A DNA stretch of 33,545 nt, from the NCBI GenBank assembly GCA_002451165.1, contig DKBH01000093.1, positions 1-33,545 on the forward strand, written 5' to 3'. Both the position numbers and the translations under genes were made by a program. The notes beneath the pieces were generated by a model, which was given only the letters and a program-made list of their open reading frames with translations, had not been told where the DNA came from and searched no databases. Position 1 is the stretch's first letter; the number at the start of each line of letters is the position of its first letter. Positions 22,732-30,931 of the stretch are shown here, one piece after another. This stretch comes from Nitrospiraceae bacterium UBA6905. Its GTDB lineage: Bacteria > Nitrospirota > Thermodesulfovibrionia > Thermodesulfovibrionales > UBA6898.

Positions 22732-23886
22732 ATGAAAACAAGAGTAGTACTACTGGTATCATTGTTTTTATTGGTATCTATCTCTATGGCATTTGCAACT
22801 CCGGTGCAGCAGACGATCCCCTATACGAAGAAGACAACCTTGGCATTTCCGAAGGATTATACCTTGAAATTTTCGCTTTGCGACGATCCTGTGGCAGGCA
22901 TCTGTAGCTACTGGGAAGAGGAAAAGATCGTTTCCATGACTGGCTCAAAGATCAAGACTAATCTAGGTGACACAGTGCCTTTCACGGGGGTTGATTTCTC
23001 ACAGCAGTACTATGTGCAGGTGGAGAAGAAGAAGAAGGATGGAACCTACAAAATGGTTGGCGCGAGGGACATGCTCGGGGTGGTTCCCTATGCCATGTGG
23101 AGTTTAACAGGTGGTTCCGGGGGCTCGGGAGGGGTAACTTCAGTCACTGCCGGTACCGGACTTCTTCAGAATGCGACTACGGGTGATGTGACGTTGAGTG
23201 TGGATACAGCAATTCTGTCAGGAGTAGGTGATATTACAGGGGTCACAGCAGGCACAGGACTGACAGGAGGAGGAACAACGGGCGATGTCACGCTGAATGT
23301 GGATACAGCAGCAATTCAGGCCAGGGTCAGCGGTACCTGCCCTGCTGGCCAGGCAATACGCGCCATCGACGCAGCTGGTGCCGTTACCTGCCAGGCAGCG
23401 GGAGGAGGCGGTACTGGTTATTTTACGGTATCATCTGTTCAATTCATGCCTACTGACCAGGCCACAACGTGGCAATATATTTCTGCAAGTGAATTTCGCA
23501 CAATATTAGCACCAACAGATCGTATTACTACATTGGCAGTCGCGGCCTATCTGCCCCAAGGTGCTACAATCACGGAAATTGCTGCAACACTCTATGATTT
23601 TGACACTGGCCGTGGCTCTAGACTTAGCCTCTTTAGATATTCAGGCGTTTACCCTGCTTTAGCAAAAGATGAACTTGCGTTTGTTGAGACTGGCGTAGCT
23701 GAAGCAGGAGCATCTGATGCTGAAAGCGTGTTCGTCAAGACTGCGACATTGAATCACACAGTTGATCTTGCAGGGACTGGTCCTGCCGTACTACCTTCTT
23801 ACATACTTGAGTGGACTCCAACAAACGTACACGGTTTGGCAACGTTTGGGATAATCAGTGCAAGAATTACCTATACTCTCCCTTAG
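22732..23886 (+). CDS. Secreted surface protein with phage-fibre-like glycine/threonine repeats
   Basis: A 384-aa exported protein. A clear Sec signal peptide (MKTRVVLLVSLFLLVSISMA, cut after AFA) is followed by a domain to about residue 125 (KTTLAFPKDYTLKFSLCDD..., ending MLGVVPYAMWS). A Gly/Ser linker leads to two copies of a repeat: VTSVTAGTGLLQNATTGDVT and ITGVTAGTGLTGGGTTGDVT, each followed by L-x-VDTA. Such repeats are common in trimeric tail-fibre-like and adhesin-like proteins. A Cys pair (GTCPAGQAIRAIDAAGAVTC) separates them from a beta-rich C-terminal domain of about 155 residues with no recognisable family. ATG 22732 has AAAGGAGGG 4 bases upstream; TTG 22708 is an inferior alternative. 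Likely periplasmic or cell-surface; role unknown. Codon use is more A+T-rich than its neighbours. Confidence 0.75.
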   Translation: MKTRVVLLVSLFLLVSISMAFATPVQQTIPYTKKTTLAFPKDYTLKFSLCDDPVAGICSYWEEEKIVSMTGSKIKTNLGDTVPFTGVDFSQQYYVQVEKKKKDGTYKMVGARDMLGVVPYAMWSLTGGSGGSGGVTSVTAGTGLLQNATTGDVTLSVDTAILSGVGDITGVTAGTGLTGGGTTGDVTLNVDTAAIQARVSGTCPAGQAIRAIDAAGAVTCQAAGGGGTGYFTVSSVQFMPTDQATTWQYISASEFRTILAPTDRITTLAVAAYLPQGATITEIAATLYDFDTGRGSRLSLFRYSGVYPALAKDELAFVETGVAEAGASDAESVFVKTATLNHTVDLAGTGPAVLPSYILEWTPTNVHGLATFGIISARITYTLP

Positions 23887-23910
23887 ACAGATAGTATTGG
23901 TGCGTTGGTA

Positions 23911-23943
23911 AACAAAGCGGGGCTCTATGAGCCCCGCTTTGTT
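23911..23943 (+). terminator. Intrinsic terminator of the secreted protein gene
   Basis: A perfect 15-bp stem AACAAAGCGGGGCTC / GAGCCCCGCTTTGTT with loop TAT, 24 bases after the stop codon. The U-run is short (TTTGTT), but the stem is very stable and symmetric, so it could act in both directions. Confidence 0.8.
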
Positions 23944-24108
23944 AGTAGGCTGCTTGAACGTATTCAAGGCATTGAATTAACTTCTGCATGTGGAATATTC
24001 GCATGAGGGCTTCGAATGCCAGGAATATATCGTCCGGGTGCAGAGCTATCGAAGCACTGCGTTGCGCAGGTTTCATCGTTCCTGCATTACCGTGTAAAAT
24101 ATAACGGT

Positions 24109-24474
24109 ATGATGAAAGCGAAATCCTTGACGGATGAGCAGTTGCTGCACGCGATCAGGACTGGCGAGTTCGGGAGCGATGTTATGGCGTCGCGCAAGAA
24201 AGTGGCCGTGGTGATGACCCAGGATTGGTGTTCTGACTGGCGGAGCATGGAGTCATGGCTCTGTGATGCTGTCGGCTGTTCAGAAGACCTTGACATCTAC
24301 CTTGTTGTTTACAATAAGCTGAGCTGCTTTCAGGACTTCCTGCGCTTGAAAGAGAATCAGTGGCGCAATGACCAGATCCCCTATGTCCGCTACTACGAGA
24401 ATGGGAAACTGGTGCGGGTCTCGAACGCAGTGCCTCGTGAGGCCTTTTTCAGTTTTTTGGGCATATCAATTTGA
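24109..24474 (+). CDS. Thioredoxin-fold protein with one-cysteine WC-xx-W site
   Basis: A 121-aa protein with a thioredoxin-like outline: VAVVMTQDWCSDWRSM places a single cysteine (C41) where thioredoxins have WCGPC, and DQIPYVRYYENGKLVR provides the cis-proline strand and the following turn. The second active-site cysteine is absent (W44); C52 and C57 lie further on. So a thiol-disulfide cycle of normal type is unlikely unless C52 or C57 takes part. Start chosen at ATG 24109; the frame is open to 24016 but the earlier part has no family resemblance. TAAAAT/TATAAC boxes end 3-8 bases before the ATG and no ribosome site is seen, so the message may be leaderless. Not in an operon. Confidence 0.65.
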   Translation: MMKAKSLTDEQLLHAIRTGEFGSDVMASRKKVAVVMTQDWCSDWRSMESWLCDAVGCSEDLDIYLVVYNKLSCFQDFLRLKENQWRNDQIPYVRYYENGKLVRVSNAVPREAFFSFLGISI

Positions 24475-24606
24475 CCGACATGTGCTTCTTTATATCCTCA
24501 TCAGAAATCTCCTGCTTTCCCTTCAGACTGCAGAAGGGCATCCTCTTCGTGGCATCGTGAACGGTCTCACTGTGAACCTGAGGGCTTAATTAATATATGA
24601 AACTTA

Positions 24607-24636
24607 TTGAAATAAAAAAATATTATTGTGTATCAT
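24607..24636 (+). promoter_or_regulatory. Promoter of the thrS-infC-rpmI-rplT-pheST operon
   Basis: TTGAAA (24607-24612) and TATCAT (24631-24636), 18 bp apart, lie in an A+T-rich stretch about 40 bases before thrS. This is the only good match in the 204-bp gap after the thioredoxin-fold gene. That gap also has a CCCTTC/GAAGGG stem at 24519-24538 without a U-run. The leader is too short for a T-box. Confidence 0.5.
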
Positions 24637-24678
24637 ATACGCTATTGCAGCATACGTCATACTTTGTGGGGGTAGGTA

Positions 24679-26577
24679 ATCATTAAGCTGGTTGCTGTCG
24701 ATGGAAGTGAACTAAATATTCTTGAGATGTCCGATCTGGAAAGACGCCTTGCAAAATCAAAAGCCCTGGCCGTTAAGATCAACGGCCGCCTTGCTGATCT
24801 CAAGACCCTTGAAGCGATACAAGACGATGATGTTGTCGAGGCAGTGACCTTTGATTCGGACGAGGGGAAGAATATCTATCGCCACAGCACCTCGCATGTC
24901 ATGGCCCATGCAGTGAAACGGCTTTTCCCTGAGGCTAAGGTGGCGATCGGGCCCGCCATCGAGGACGGGTTTTATTATGATTTCGACATCGACAGATCTT
25001 TTACCCCCGAGGACCTTGTCTCCATTGAAAAGGAGATGGAGAAGATCATAAAGAAAGATGCTCATTTCGTACGCAGGGAGATGTCGAAGGCAGAAGCGAT
25101 CAGCCTTTTTGAAGCAGCCGGCGAGCAGTACAAAGTGGAGCTGCTCAAAGAAATACCTGACGAAACCGTGACGGCATACGAGGAAGATGGCTTCATTGAC
25201 CTCTGCAGAGGTCCGCATCTTTTTTCGACGGGAAAGATCGCATCATTCAAGCTCCTGAGCATTGCCGGTGCCTACTGGCGGGGCGATGAAAAGCGGAAAA
25301 TGCTGCAGCGGATCTATGGTACCTCATTCAGCAATCACAAAGAACTGAAAAGCTATCTCGATTTTCTCGAAGAGGTCAAAAAACGGGATCACCGGAGAAT
25401 CGGGAGGGAACTTGACCTTTTCAGCATCAGTGAAGAGATAGGCCCCGGACTCATCCTTTGGCATCCGAACGGTGCACTGATAAGGAAGACGATCGAGGAT
25501 TTCTGGCGGGACGAGCATCTGAAGGCGGGGTACCAACTGCTGTACAGTCCACATATCGCGCGGCTTGATCTCTGGCGTACCAGCGGACATATGGACTTCT
25601 ATCATGAGAACATGTATTCCCCCATGGAGGTCGAGGGCACGCCGTACGAAATTAAGCCCATGAACTGCCCCTTTCATATCAATATTTACAAGAGCTCCCT
25701 GAAGAGTTACCGGGAATTTCCGGTGCGATATGCTGAGTTGGGAACGGTCTACCGTTTCGAGCGGTCAGGCGTTCTCCACGGGCTGCTCCGGGTTCGCGGC
25801 TTTACCCAGGATGATGCCCATATCTTTACACGCGAAGACCAGATCGAGGAGGAAATCCTTGCGGTCCTCGATTTCATCCTTTTCATTCTCAGGACCTTCG
25901 GATTCGAAGAGTTCGATACCTATCTTTCGACCCGCCCTGAAAAATATGTTGGGACCGACGACCACTGGATAAAGGCAACGGCAGCGCTCGAGAGCGCGCT
26001 GCGGGCGAAAAATCTAGGCTACAGAATTGATGAGGGCGGAGGAGCTTTTTACGGGCCGAAGATCGATATCAAGGTAAAGGATTCTCTTGGAAGGGCCTGG
26101 CAGTGCAGCACGATCCAGGTCGATTTCAATCTTCCCGAGCGCTTTGATCTGACCTATCGTGGCTCGGATGGAAAGGAGCACCGTCCGATCATGGTTCACC
26201 GGGCCCTGATGGGGTCGCTCGAACGGTTCTTCGGGGTGCTTATCGAGCATTACGCCGGTGCATTTCCGCTTTGGCTCGCGCCGGTGCAGATATCGGTGCT
26301 CACCATATCGGAAAAGCATGCGCGTTATGCCGGAGAGATAGCAGATGCGCTGAGACAGCGAGGGATGCGCGCTGAACTCGACGCTGACAGCGAGAAGATC
26401 AGCAATAAGATACGGAAAAGCACGGTCAGGAAAGTGCCCTATGCTATCGTCATTGGCGACAAGGAGGCGGAGCAGGGCAGTATGAGCCTGAGGAGGCGTA
26501 ATGGGGAGCATGTCGGCCCCTTTACAAGTGATGAACTTATATCTTTTCTTGCAGAAGAGATCAACACCAGGAGGTGA
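24679..26577 (+). CDS. thrS: Threonyl-tRNA synthetase, with apparent ATC start
   Basis: ThrRS (632 aa) charges tRNA-Thr. Domains: TGS (1-62), editing domain (YRHSTSHVMAHAVK to about 240, with the HxxxH site), class II core with motif 2 (YRFERSGVLHGLLRVRGFTQ) and zinc ligands (MNCPFH and later His), and the anticodon-binding domain (VQISVLTISEKH to the end). The family start M-I-K-x3-x-DGS is met only if translation begins at ATC 24679 (ATC ATT AAG, giving [M]IKLVAVDGS). A stop TAG lies two codons upstream, and the first ATG (24727) would cut away 16 residues of the TGS domain. GGGGGTAGGT provides a ribosome site. The last codons contain the AGGAGG of infC. Confidence 0.88.
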   Translation: MIKLVAVDGSELNILEMSDLERRLAKSKALAVKINGRLADLKTLEAIQDDDVVEAVTFDSDEGKNIYRHSTSHVMAHAVKRLFPEAKVAIGPAIEDGFYYDFDIDRSFTPEDLVSIEKEMEKIIKKDAHFVRREMSKAEAISLFEAAGEQYKVELLKEIPDETVTAYEEDGFIDLCRGPHLFSTGKIASFKLLSIAGAYWRGDEKRKMLQRIYGTSFSNHKELKSYLDFLEEVKKRDHRRIGRELDLFSISEEIGPGLILWHPNGALIRKTIEDFWRDEHLKAGYQLLYSPHIARLDLWRTSGHMDFYHENMYSPMEVEGTPYEIKPMNCPFHINIYKSSLKSYREFPVRYAELGTVYRFERSGVLHGLLRVRGFTQDDAHIFTREDQIEEEILAVLDFILFILRTFGFEEFDTYLSTRPEKYVGTDDHWIKATAALESALRAKNLGYRIDEGGGAFYGPKIDIKVKDSLGRAWQCSTIQVDFNLPERFDLTYRGSDGKEHRPIMVHRALMGSLERFFGVLIEHYAGAFPLWLAPVQISVLTISEKHARYAGEIADALRQRGMRAELDADSEKISNKIRKSTVRKVPYAIVIGDKEAEQGSMSLRRRNGEHVGPFTSDELISFLAEEINTRR

Positions 26578-26581
26578 AAAC

Positions 26582-27094
26582 ATCAGTAACCGGGACATCG
26601 GAAAAAACATCAGAGTGAACGAACAGATCAGGGCGAAAGAGGTACGCGTTATCGACAGCGACGGCGGACAACTCGGCATCATGTCAGTACGGGAGGCACT
26701 GGCAGTTGCCGAAAGACGGGAACTCGACCTCGTTGAGGTATCCCCTACGGCAAACCCTCCGGTATGTAAAGTCCTCGATTTCGGGAAATACAAGTACCAA
26801 CTCCACAAGAAACATACTCAGCGAAAGACCATCGATGTCAAGGAAGTGAAGATCAGACCCCAGGTCGGTGAACATGATCTTCAGCTCAAAATCAGGAATA
26901 TCAACCGGTTCATCGAGGAAGGCGACAAGGCTAAGGTGGTGATGTTTTTCAGAGGCCGTGAAATCATTCGTCCTGAACTCGGCATGAAAATCTACGAGCG
27001 GATCATACAAAGCCTCACGGGAAAGTATCAGATCGAGCAACAGCCGCGCCTGGAGGGCAATCATATCACCATGGTTGTTGCTCCGAAGGCCTGA
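26582..27094 (+). CDS. infC: Translation initiation factor IF-3, ATC start
   Basis: IF-3 (170 aa) binds the 30S subunit and checks start codon-initiator tRNA pairing. N-domain: RVNEQIRAKEVRVIDSDGGQLGIMSVREAL, then DLVEVSPTANPPVCKVLDFGKYKYQ. C-domain: KEVKIRPQVGEHDLQLKIRN to MVVAPKA. AGGAGGTG (26569-26576), overlapping the thrS stop, is 7 bases before ATC 26582, which gives [M]SNRDIGKNIRVNEQ. A GTG at 26615 is the only standard alternative and has no ribosome site. Rare non-AUG starts in infC are well known (AUU in E. coli) and allow IF-3 to repress its own synthesis. Confidence 0.92.
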   Translation: MSNRDIGKNIRVNEQIRAKEVRVIDSDGGQLGIMSVREALAVAERRELDLVEVSPTANPPVCKVLDFGKYKYQLHKKHTQRKTIDVKEVKIRPQVGEHDLQLKIRNINRFIEEGDKAKVVMFFRGREIIRPELGMKIYERIIQSLTGKYQIEQQPRLEGNHITMVVAPKA

Positions 27095-27103
27095 CGTGAT
27101 TTC

Positions 27104-27182
27104 GTGACAAAATAACTGCATTTGCATTATAATAGTCAGTCCCGTTCCGGTACAGTCGCTCTAGGACTGTTTCTCAGCGGGA
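27104..27182 (+). promoter_or_regulatory. Internal promoter and probable L20-type leader before rpmI-rplT
   Basis: GTGACA (27104-27109) and TATAAT (27128-27133), 18 bp apart, form a promoter inside the operon. The following leader folds as two stacked helices: TCCCG (27140-27144) with CGGGA (27178-27182), and ACAGTC (27152-27157) with GACTGT (27165-27170), separated by 7-nt internal loops on each side. L20 represses rpmI-rplT in other bacteria by binding leader structures that mimic its 23S rRNA site; this helix-internal loop-helix element is in the right place. Match to the rRNA site not verified. Confidence 0.5.
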
Positions 27183-27203
27183 AGTATATGTTGGGAGGAT
27201 AGT

Positions 27204-27401
27204 ATGCCAAAGATGAAGACGCATAGAGGTGCTGCAAAAAGGTTCAAAATCACCGGTACCGGCAAGGTCAAACGTTACAAGGGCTATAAGAGCCATCTTT
27301 TGACCGGCAAGCCGGCTAAACGGACACGTAACCTGCGCCAGGCAGCTATTGTGGCGAAACCCGATGAGCGGAACATCAAAACGCTCTTGCCGTACAGCTG
27401 A
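27204..27401 (+). CDS. rpmI: 50S ribosomal protein L35
   Basis: L35 (65 aa), full length. MPKMKTHRGAAKRFKITGTG is the family start, with the lysine-rich centre GKVKRYKGYKSHLL and the ending LLPYS. GGGAGGA lies 6 bases before the ATG. Located between infC and rplT as in most bacteria. Confidence 0.97.
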   Translation: MPKMKTHRGAAKRFKITGTGKVKRYKGYKSHLLTGKPAKRTRNLRQAAIVAKPDERNIKTLLPYS

Positions 27402-27474
27402 GATGTTGCAGTTGCCGGGCAGGACAGCGGATATGACGTTCCCGGCCCGCTGAAAGAACCAGGAGGAAAAGAAG

Positions 27475-27834
27475 ATGCCGAGGGCAAAAAGTGGTGTAAA
27501 GAATACCAGGAGAAGGAAGAAGCTTCTTGCAAAGGCGAAGGGGTATTACGGCGGCAAGGGGCGTCTCTTTAAGGCTGCAAAAGAAACAGTAGATAAGGCG
27601 CTCCAATACTCATATCGTGACCGCAGGGCCAAAAAACGTGAGTTCCGGGCTCTCTGGATCACAAGGATCAGCGCTGCCGTGCGTGCTTCGGGGCTCAACT
27701 ATAGCCAGTTCATGTCTGGACTCAAGAAAGCCGAGATTATGCTGGACAGAAAGGCCCTCGCCAATATTGCATACCATGATCCCAAGGCATTCAGCCAGAT
27801 CGCGGAAACGGTAAAGACAAAGCTCGCATCATAG
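27475..27834 (+). CDS. rplT: 50S ribosomal protein L20
   Basis: L20 (119 aa), needed early in 50S assembly and the usual translational repressor of this operon. The basic N-terminal extension (MPRAKSGVKNTRRRKKLLAK) and globular part (YRDRRAKKREFRALWITRIS, GLNYSQFMSGLKKA) are complete. AGGAGG lies 8 bases before the start. It ends 7 bases before pheS. Confidence 0.97.
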   Translation: MPRAKSGVKNTRRRKKLLAKAKGYYGGKGRLFKAAKETVDKALQYSYRDRRAKKREFRALWITRISAAVRASGLNYSQFMSGLKKAEIMLDRKALANIAYHDPKAFSQIAETVKTKLAS

Positions 27835-27841
27835 TGCTGCT

Positions 27842-28855
27842 GTGAATGATCTGCTTTCCCTTAAGAAGGCCTTTCTTGTCGAAATCAACGCAGTTTCTGA
27901 TATAACAGGTCTTCAACAGCTCAGAGCGAAATATACAGGTCGGAAAGGGCTCATAACAGCGCAACTAAAGGCCCTTTCCGCAGTGCCTCCGGAAGAACGG
28001 CCGCTCTTCGGTAAGGCTGTCAATGATCTGAAGGTATATGTTGATCAGATCATGTACCGAAAAGATCAATCCCTGAAGGATGCTGAGCAACAGAAACGAC
28101 TTCAGGCAGAAAAGATAGATATAACCCTTCCCGGCAAGCCGAGTCTCTCAGGCAGGTTCCATCCGCTCAACAGGGTCCTTCAGGAGATCAAGGATATTTT
28201 TGTATCCATGGGATTCGGGATAGAAGAAGGACCGGAAGTAGAGCTTGATTATTACAACTTTGAAGCGCTCAACATTCCCCGACACCATCCCGCCAGGGAC
28301 ATGCAGGACACCTTTTATGTTTCTGATGATGTGGTACTCCGAACCCATACGTCACCGGTTCAGGTGCGGGTGATGGAAAAGCAACGCCCGCCGCTCAAGA
28401 TCATCGCACCGGGAAAGGTGTATCGATGCGACGCTGACATCTCTCATACACCGATGTTTCACCAGGTTGAAGGCCTCATGGTGGATTCCGGTATTTCTTT
28501 TAGCGACCTCAAAGGATTGCTGGAACTTTTTGTGCATAGTTTTTTCGGCAAGGATACTCCCGTGCGCTTCCGACCGAGCTATTTTCCTTTTACGGAGCCG
28601 AGTGCCGAGGTGGATATCGGCTGTATCTTCTGCAGCGGGAAAGGATGCAGGGTATGCAAGACAACCGGTTGGCTTGAAGTTATGGGATGCGGCATGGTCA
28701 ACCCGAAGGTGTTTGAGATGTCCGGCTACGAACCCGACGCATTCACCGGTTTTGCCTTTGGCATGGGAGTGGAACGGCTTACCATGCTGAAGTATGCCAT
28801 AGACGACATTCGCCTGTTCTATGAAAACGACCTCAGATTCTTACGGCAGTTTTAG
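27842..28855 (+). CDS. pheS: Phenylalanyl-tRNA synthetase alpha subunit
   Basis: PheRS alpha (337 aa), the catalytic half of the alpha2-beta2 enzyme. The N-terminal coiled coil (about 1-90) binds tRNA. Motif 1 lies near PLNRVLQEIKDIFVSMGF, motif 2 in RTHTSPVQVRVMEKQRPPLKIIAPGKVYR (partly), and FRPSYFPFTEPSAEVD with GFAFGMGVERLTML is motif 3. A Cys-rich loop (CIFCSGKGCRVC) near residue 260 may bind zinc. Start is GTG 27842, with no clear ribosome site, so translation is probably coupled to rplT. Confidence 0.95.
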   Translation: MNDLLSLKKAFLVEINAVSDITGLQQLRAKYTGRKGLITAQLKALSAVPPEERPLFGKAVNDLKVYVDQIMYRKDQSLKDAEQQKRLQAEKIDITLPGKPSLSGRFHPLNRVLQEIKDIFVSMGFGIEEGPEVELDYYNFEALNIPRHHPARDMQDTFYVSDDVVLRTHTSPVQVRVMEKQRPPLKIIAPGKVYRCDADISHTPMFHQVEGLMVDSGISFSDLKGLLELFVHSFFGKDTPVRFRPSYFPFTEPSAEVDIGCIFCSGKGCRVCKTTGWLEVMGCGMVNPKVFEMSGYEPDAFTGFAFGMGVERLTMLKYAIDDIRLFYENDLRFLRQF

Positions 28856-28864
28856 GAGACGATC

Positions 28865-30931
28865 ATGCGCATATCGCTCGAATGGATAAAGGAATTTGTT
28901 GCCGTCAGCGCAGCTCCGGAGGAGATCGCCCATCGTCTGACCATGGCTGGTCTTGAAGTAGAAGGCATGGAACATATTGACGGTGATGTTGTTATGGAAG
29001 TGAATGTAACGCCCAATCGGCCTGACTGTCTTAGTGTCCTCGGCGTTGCCCGGGAAGTAGCTGCTGTCTTCAGTATACCGCTCATGCTTCCGAAATCGGC
29101 CATAACCGGACATCCTGATCCTTCAGGGGTCGAAGTCATCATCGATGACCCTGACCTTTGCGCACGGTATACGGGAAGGTCGATTTTCGGAGTTTCTGTT
29201 GCCCCTTCTCCGGAATGGATGCAGAAAAGACTGGAAAAATGCAACATCAGATCCATTAATAATGTCGTAGACGTCACGAACTATGTGCTTCTGGAGCTCG
29301 GGCACCCCCTCCATGCATTCGATGCCGACAGATTGGCCGGTAAGAAGATTCGGGTGGCACGGGCCGGCAGGGACAGGAGTATGATGACGCTTGACGGTGT
29401 GGAACGAGAGCTCGATGAAGACACGCTGCTCATATGGGATGCTGCGGCCCCGGTCGCTGTTGCCGGCATTATGGGAGGGGCAGGCTCATCCGTGACCGAA
29501 TCGACAAAGAACGTTTTTCTCGAAAGTGCCTATTTCACCCCAACATCCATCAGAAGGTCATCCCGTATGCTCGGTCTGAAGAGCGAGTCATCCTACCGAT
29601 TTGAACGTGGGACTGATCGGGTGTTTCTCGAACAGGCGTTGAATAGGGCTGCGCTTCTTATTGCAGAGCTCGGCGGCGGTATGGTCAGTGATATAGTAGA
29701 TACCTATCCGGTGAAATTTACTCCCATGGCCATCACGGTCCCCTATGCAAAGGTGCATACCCTTCTCGGTGTCCCTATTGCACATGACGTGATACGGAAT
29801 CTGCTTCAAGGGATTGGCATCGGTATCGAGGACCGGGGAACGGACTTTATTGCGGTTCCTCCCGCATTTCGCAGTGATATTACAGAACCCGTGGACATTA
29901 TAGAAGAGGTTGCACGCTGTTATGGATACGATAATATTCCGGCTCGGGTCCCGCGGACCTTGCTTTCTGAAGGAACGCTGAATCGCCGGGAAAGAACCAT
30001 ACAGGATATACGGCAGTCAATACGAAAAGCGGGGTTTTATGAAGTTGTCAACTTCAGCTTTATGAACAGTGCCGAACTCGATATCCTTTCGATCGCAGAG
30101 CATGGGAATGAACACCGGCGCAGGCATATTATGTTGAAGAATCCCCTACGGCAGGAAGAGTGTCTGATGAGGACAACGCTGATTCCGTCCCTGATACGGA
30201 ACTTCCTCTACAATCAAACGAGGGGACTCAGGGATATCCGCCTTTTCGAACTGTCACGGGTGTTCATTGACTGGGGGAAGCAGCTGCCAAACGAAGGGCT
30301 ACGACTTGCCGGACTTTATTTTCAGTATGCTACGCCGGTTATCTGGAAGGATGATACTCCTCCGTTCTATGTTGTGAAGGGGGCGATTGAAGCACTGTTT
30401 GCGGAGCTGCGAGTTTCGGCGTACTCACTGGTACCGTCTCACGAGGCCTTTCTGCATCCCGGCAAGTCTGCCGACATATATTGCGCAGACAAGAGACTCG
30501 GCTGTCTCGGAGAACTGGGACCCCACGTCATCGAACGGCTCGAGATGAAGATCCATAAACCGCAGATAATTGTGTTCGAAATTGATATCGATAATCTGAT
30601 GCCACATCTTGAGCAGAAGACGGTATACCGCCAGATACCGCGATATCCGGCAATCGAAAGGGATGTGGCCCTGATCATTGATGATGGCGCAAGCGCTGCA
30701 GACGTCCTGAGCCTGTTTCGGAACTATCAGGCAGAAATCATCGAAGGGGTAGAGCTTTTCGACTATTATAAGGGTAAGAACATACCCAAGGATAAGAAGA
30801 GCCTAGGAATACGATTGACCTACCGAAGCAAGGACAGGACGCTTGCCGAAGCCGAAGTTGAGCCCATCCATGCTTCCCTTCTTGATTTCGTGATGACCAA
30901 GACGGGTGCAACGATCAGGGGTGCTGCCTGA
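28865..30931 (+). CDS. pheT: Phenylalanyl-tRNA synthetase beta subunit lacking the inserted tRNA-binding domain
   Basis: PheRS beta of only 688 aa; usual bacterial length is about 790-800. Residues 1-41 (MRISLEWIKEFV to MEHIDGD) pass directly into VVMEVNVTPNRPDCLSVLGVAREV, so the EMAP/OB-fold tRNA-binding B2 domain that normally interrupts B1 here is missing. The rest is present: B3/B4 editing region (NNVVDVTNYVLLELGHPLHAFD), B5 (RSDITEPVDIIEEVARCYGYDNIP), the pseudo-catalytic core, and the C-terminal ferredoxin-fold anticodon-binding domain (RYPAIERDVALIIDD onward). There is no frameshift, and the junction is clean. AGGAG is 7 bases upstream. It ends base-to-base with the convergent copper chaperone. 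Confidence 0.94.
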   Translation: MRISLEWIKEFVAVSAAPEEIAHRLTMAGLEVEGMEHIDGDVVMEVNVTPNRPDCLSVLGVAREVAAVFSIPLMLPKSAITGHPDPSGVEVIIDDPDLCARYTGRSIFGVSVAPSPEWMQKRLEKCNIRSINNVVDVTNYVLLELGHPLHAFDADRLAGKKIRVARAGRDRSMMTLDGVERELDEDTLLIWDAAAPVAVAGIMGGAGSSVTESTKNVFLESAYFTPTSIRRSSRMLGLKSESSYRFERGTDRVFLEQALNRAALLIAELGGGMVSDIVDTYPVKFTPMAITVPYAKVHTLLGVPIAHDVIRNLLQGIGIGIEDRGTDFIAVPPAFRSDITEPVDIIEEVARCYGYDNIPARVPRTLLSEGTLNRRERTIQDIRQSIRKAGFYEVVNFSFMNSAELDILSIAEHGNEHRRRHIMLKNPLRQEECLMRTTLIPSLIRNFLYNQTRGLRDIRLFELSRVFIDWGKQLPNEGLRLAGLYFQYATPVIWKDDTPPFYVVKGAIEALFAELRVSAYSLVPSHEAFLHPGKSADIYCADKRLGCLGELGPHVIERLEMKIHKPQIIVFEIDIDNLMPHLEQKTVYRQIPRYPAIERDVALIIDDGASAADVLSLFRNYQAEIIEGVELFDYYKGKNIPKDKKSLGIRLTYRSKDRTLAEAEVEPIHASLLDFVMTKTGATIRGAA

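Noticed and set aside
24016..24108. Longer start of the thioredoxin-fold gene
   Set aside because: The extra 31 residues show no fold pattern and overlap promoter-like boxes; no ribosome site.
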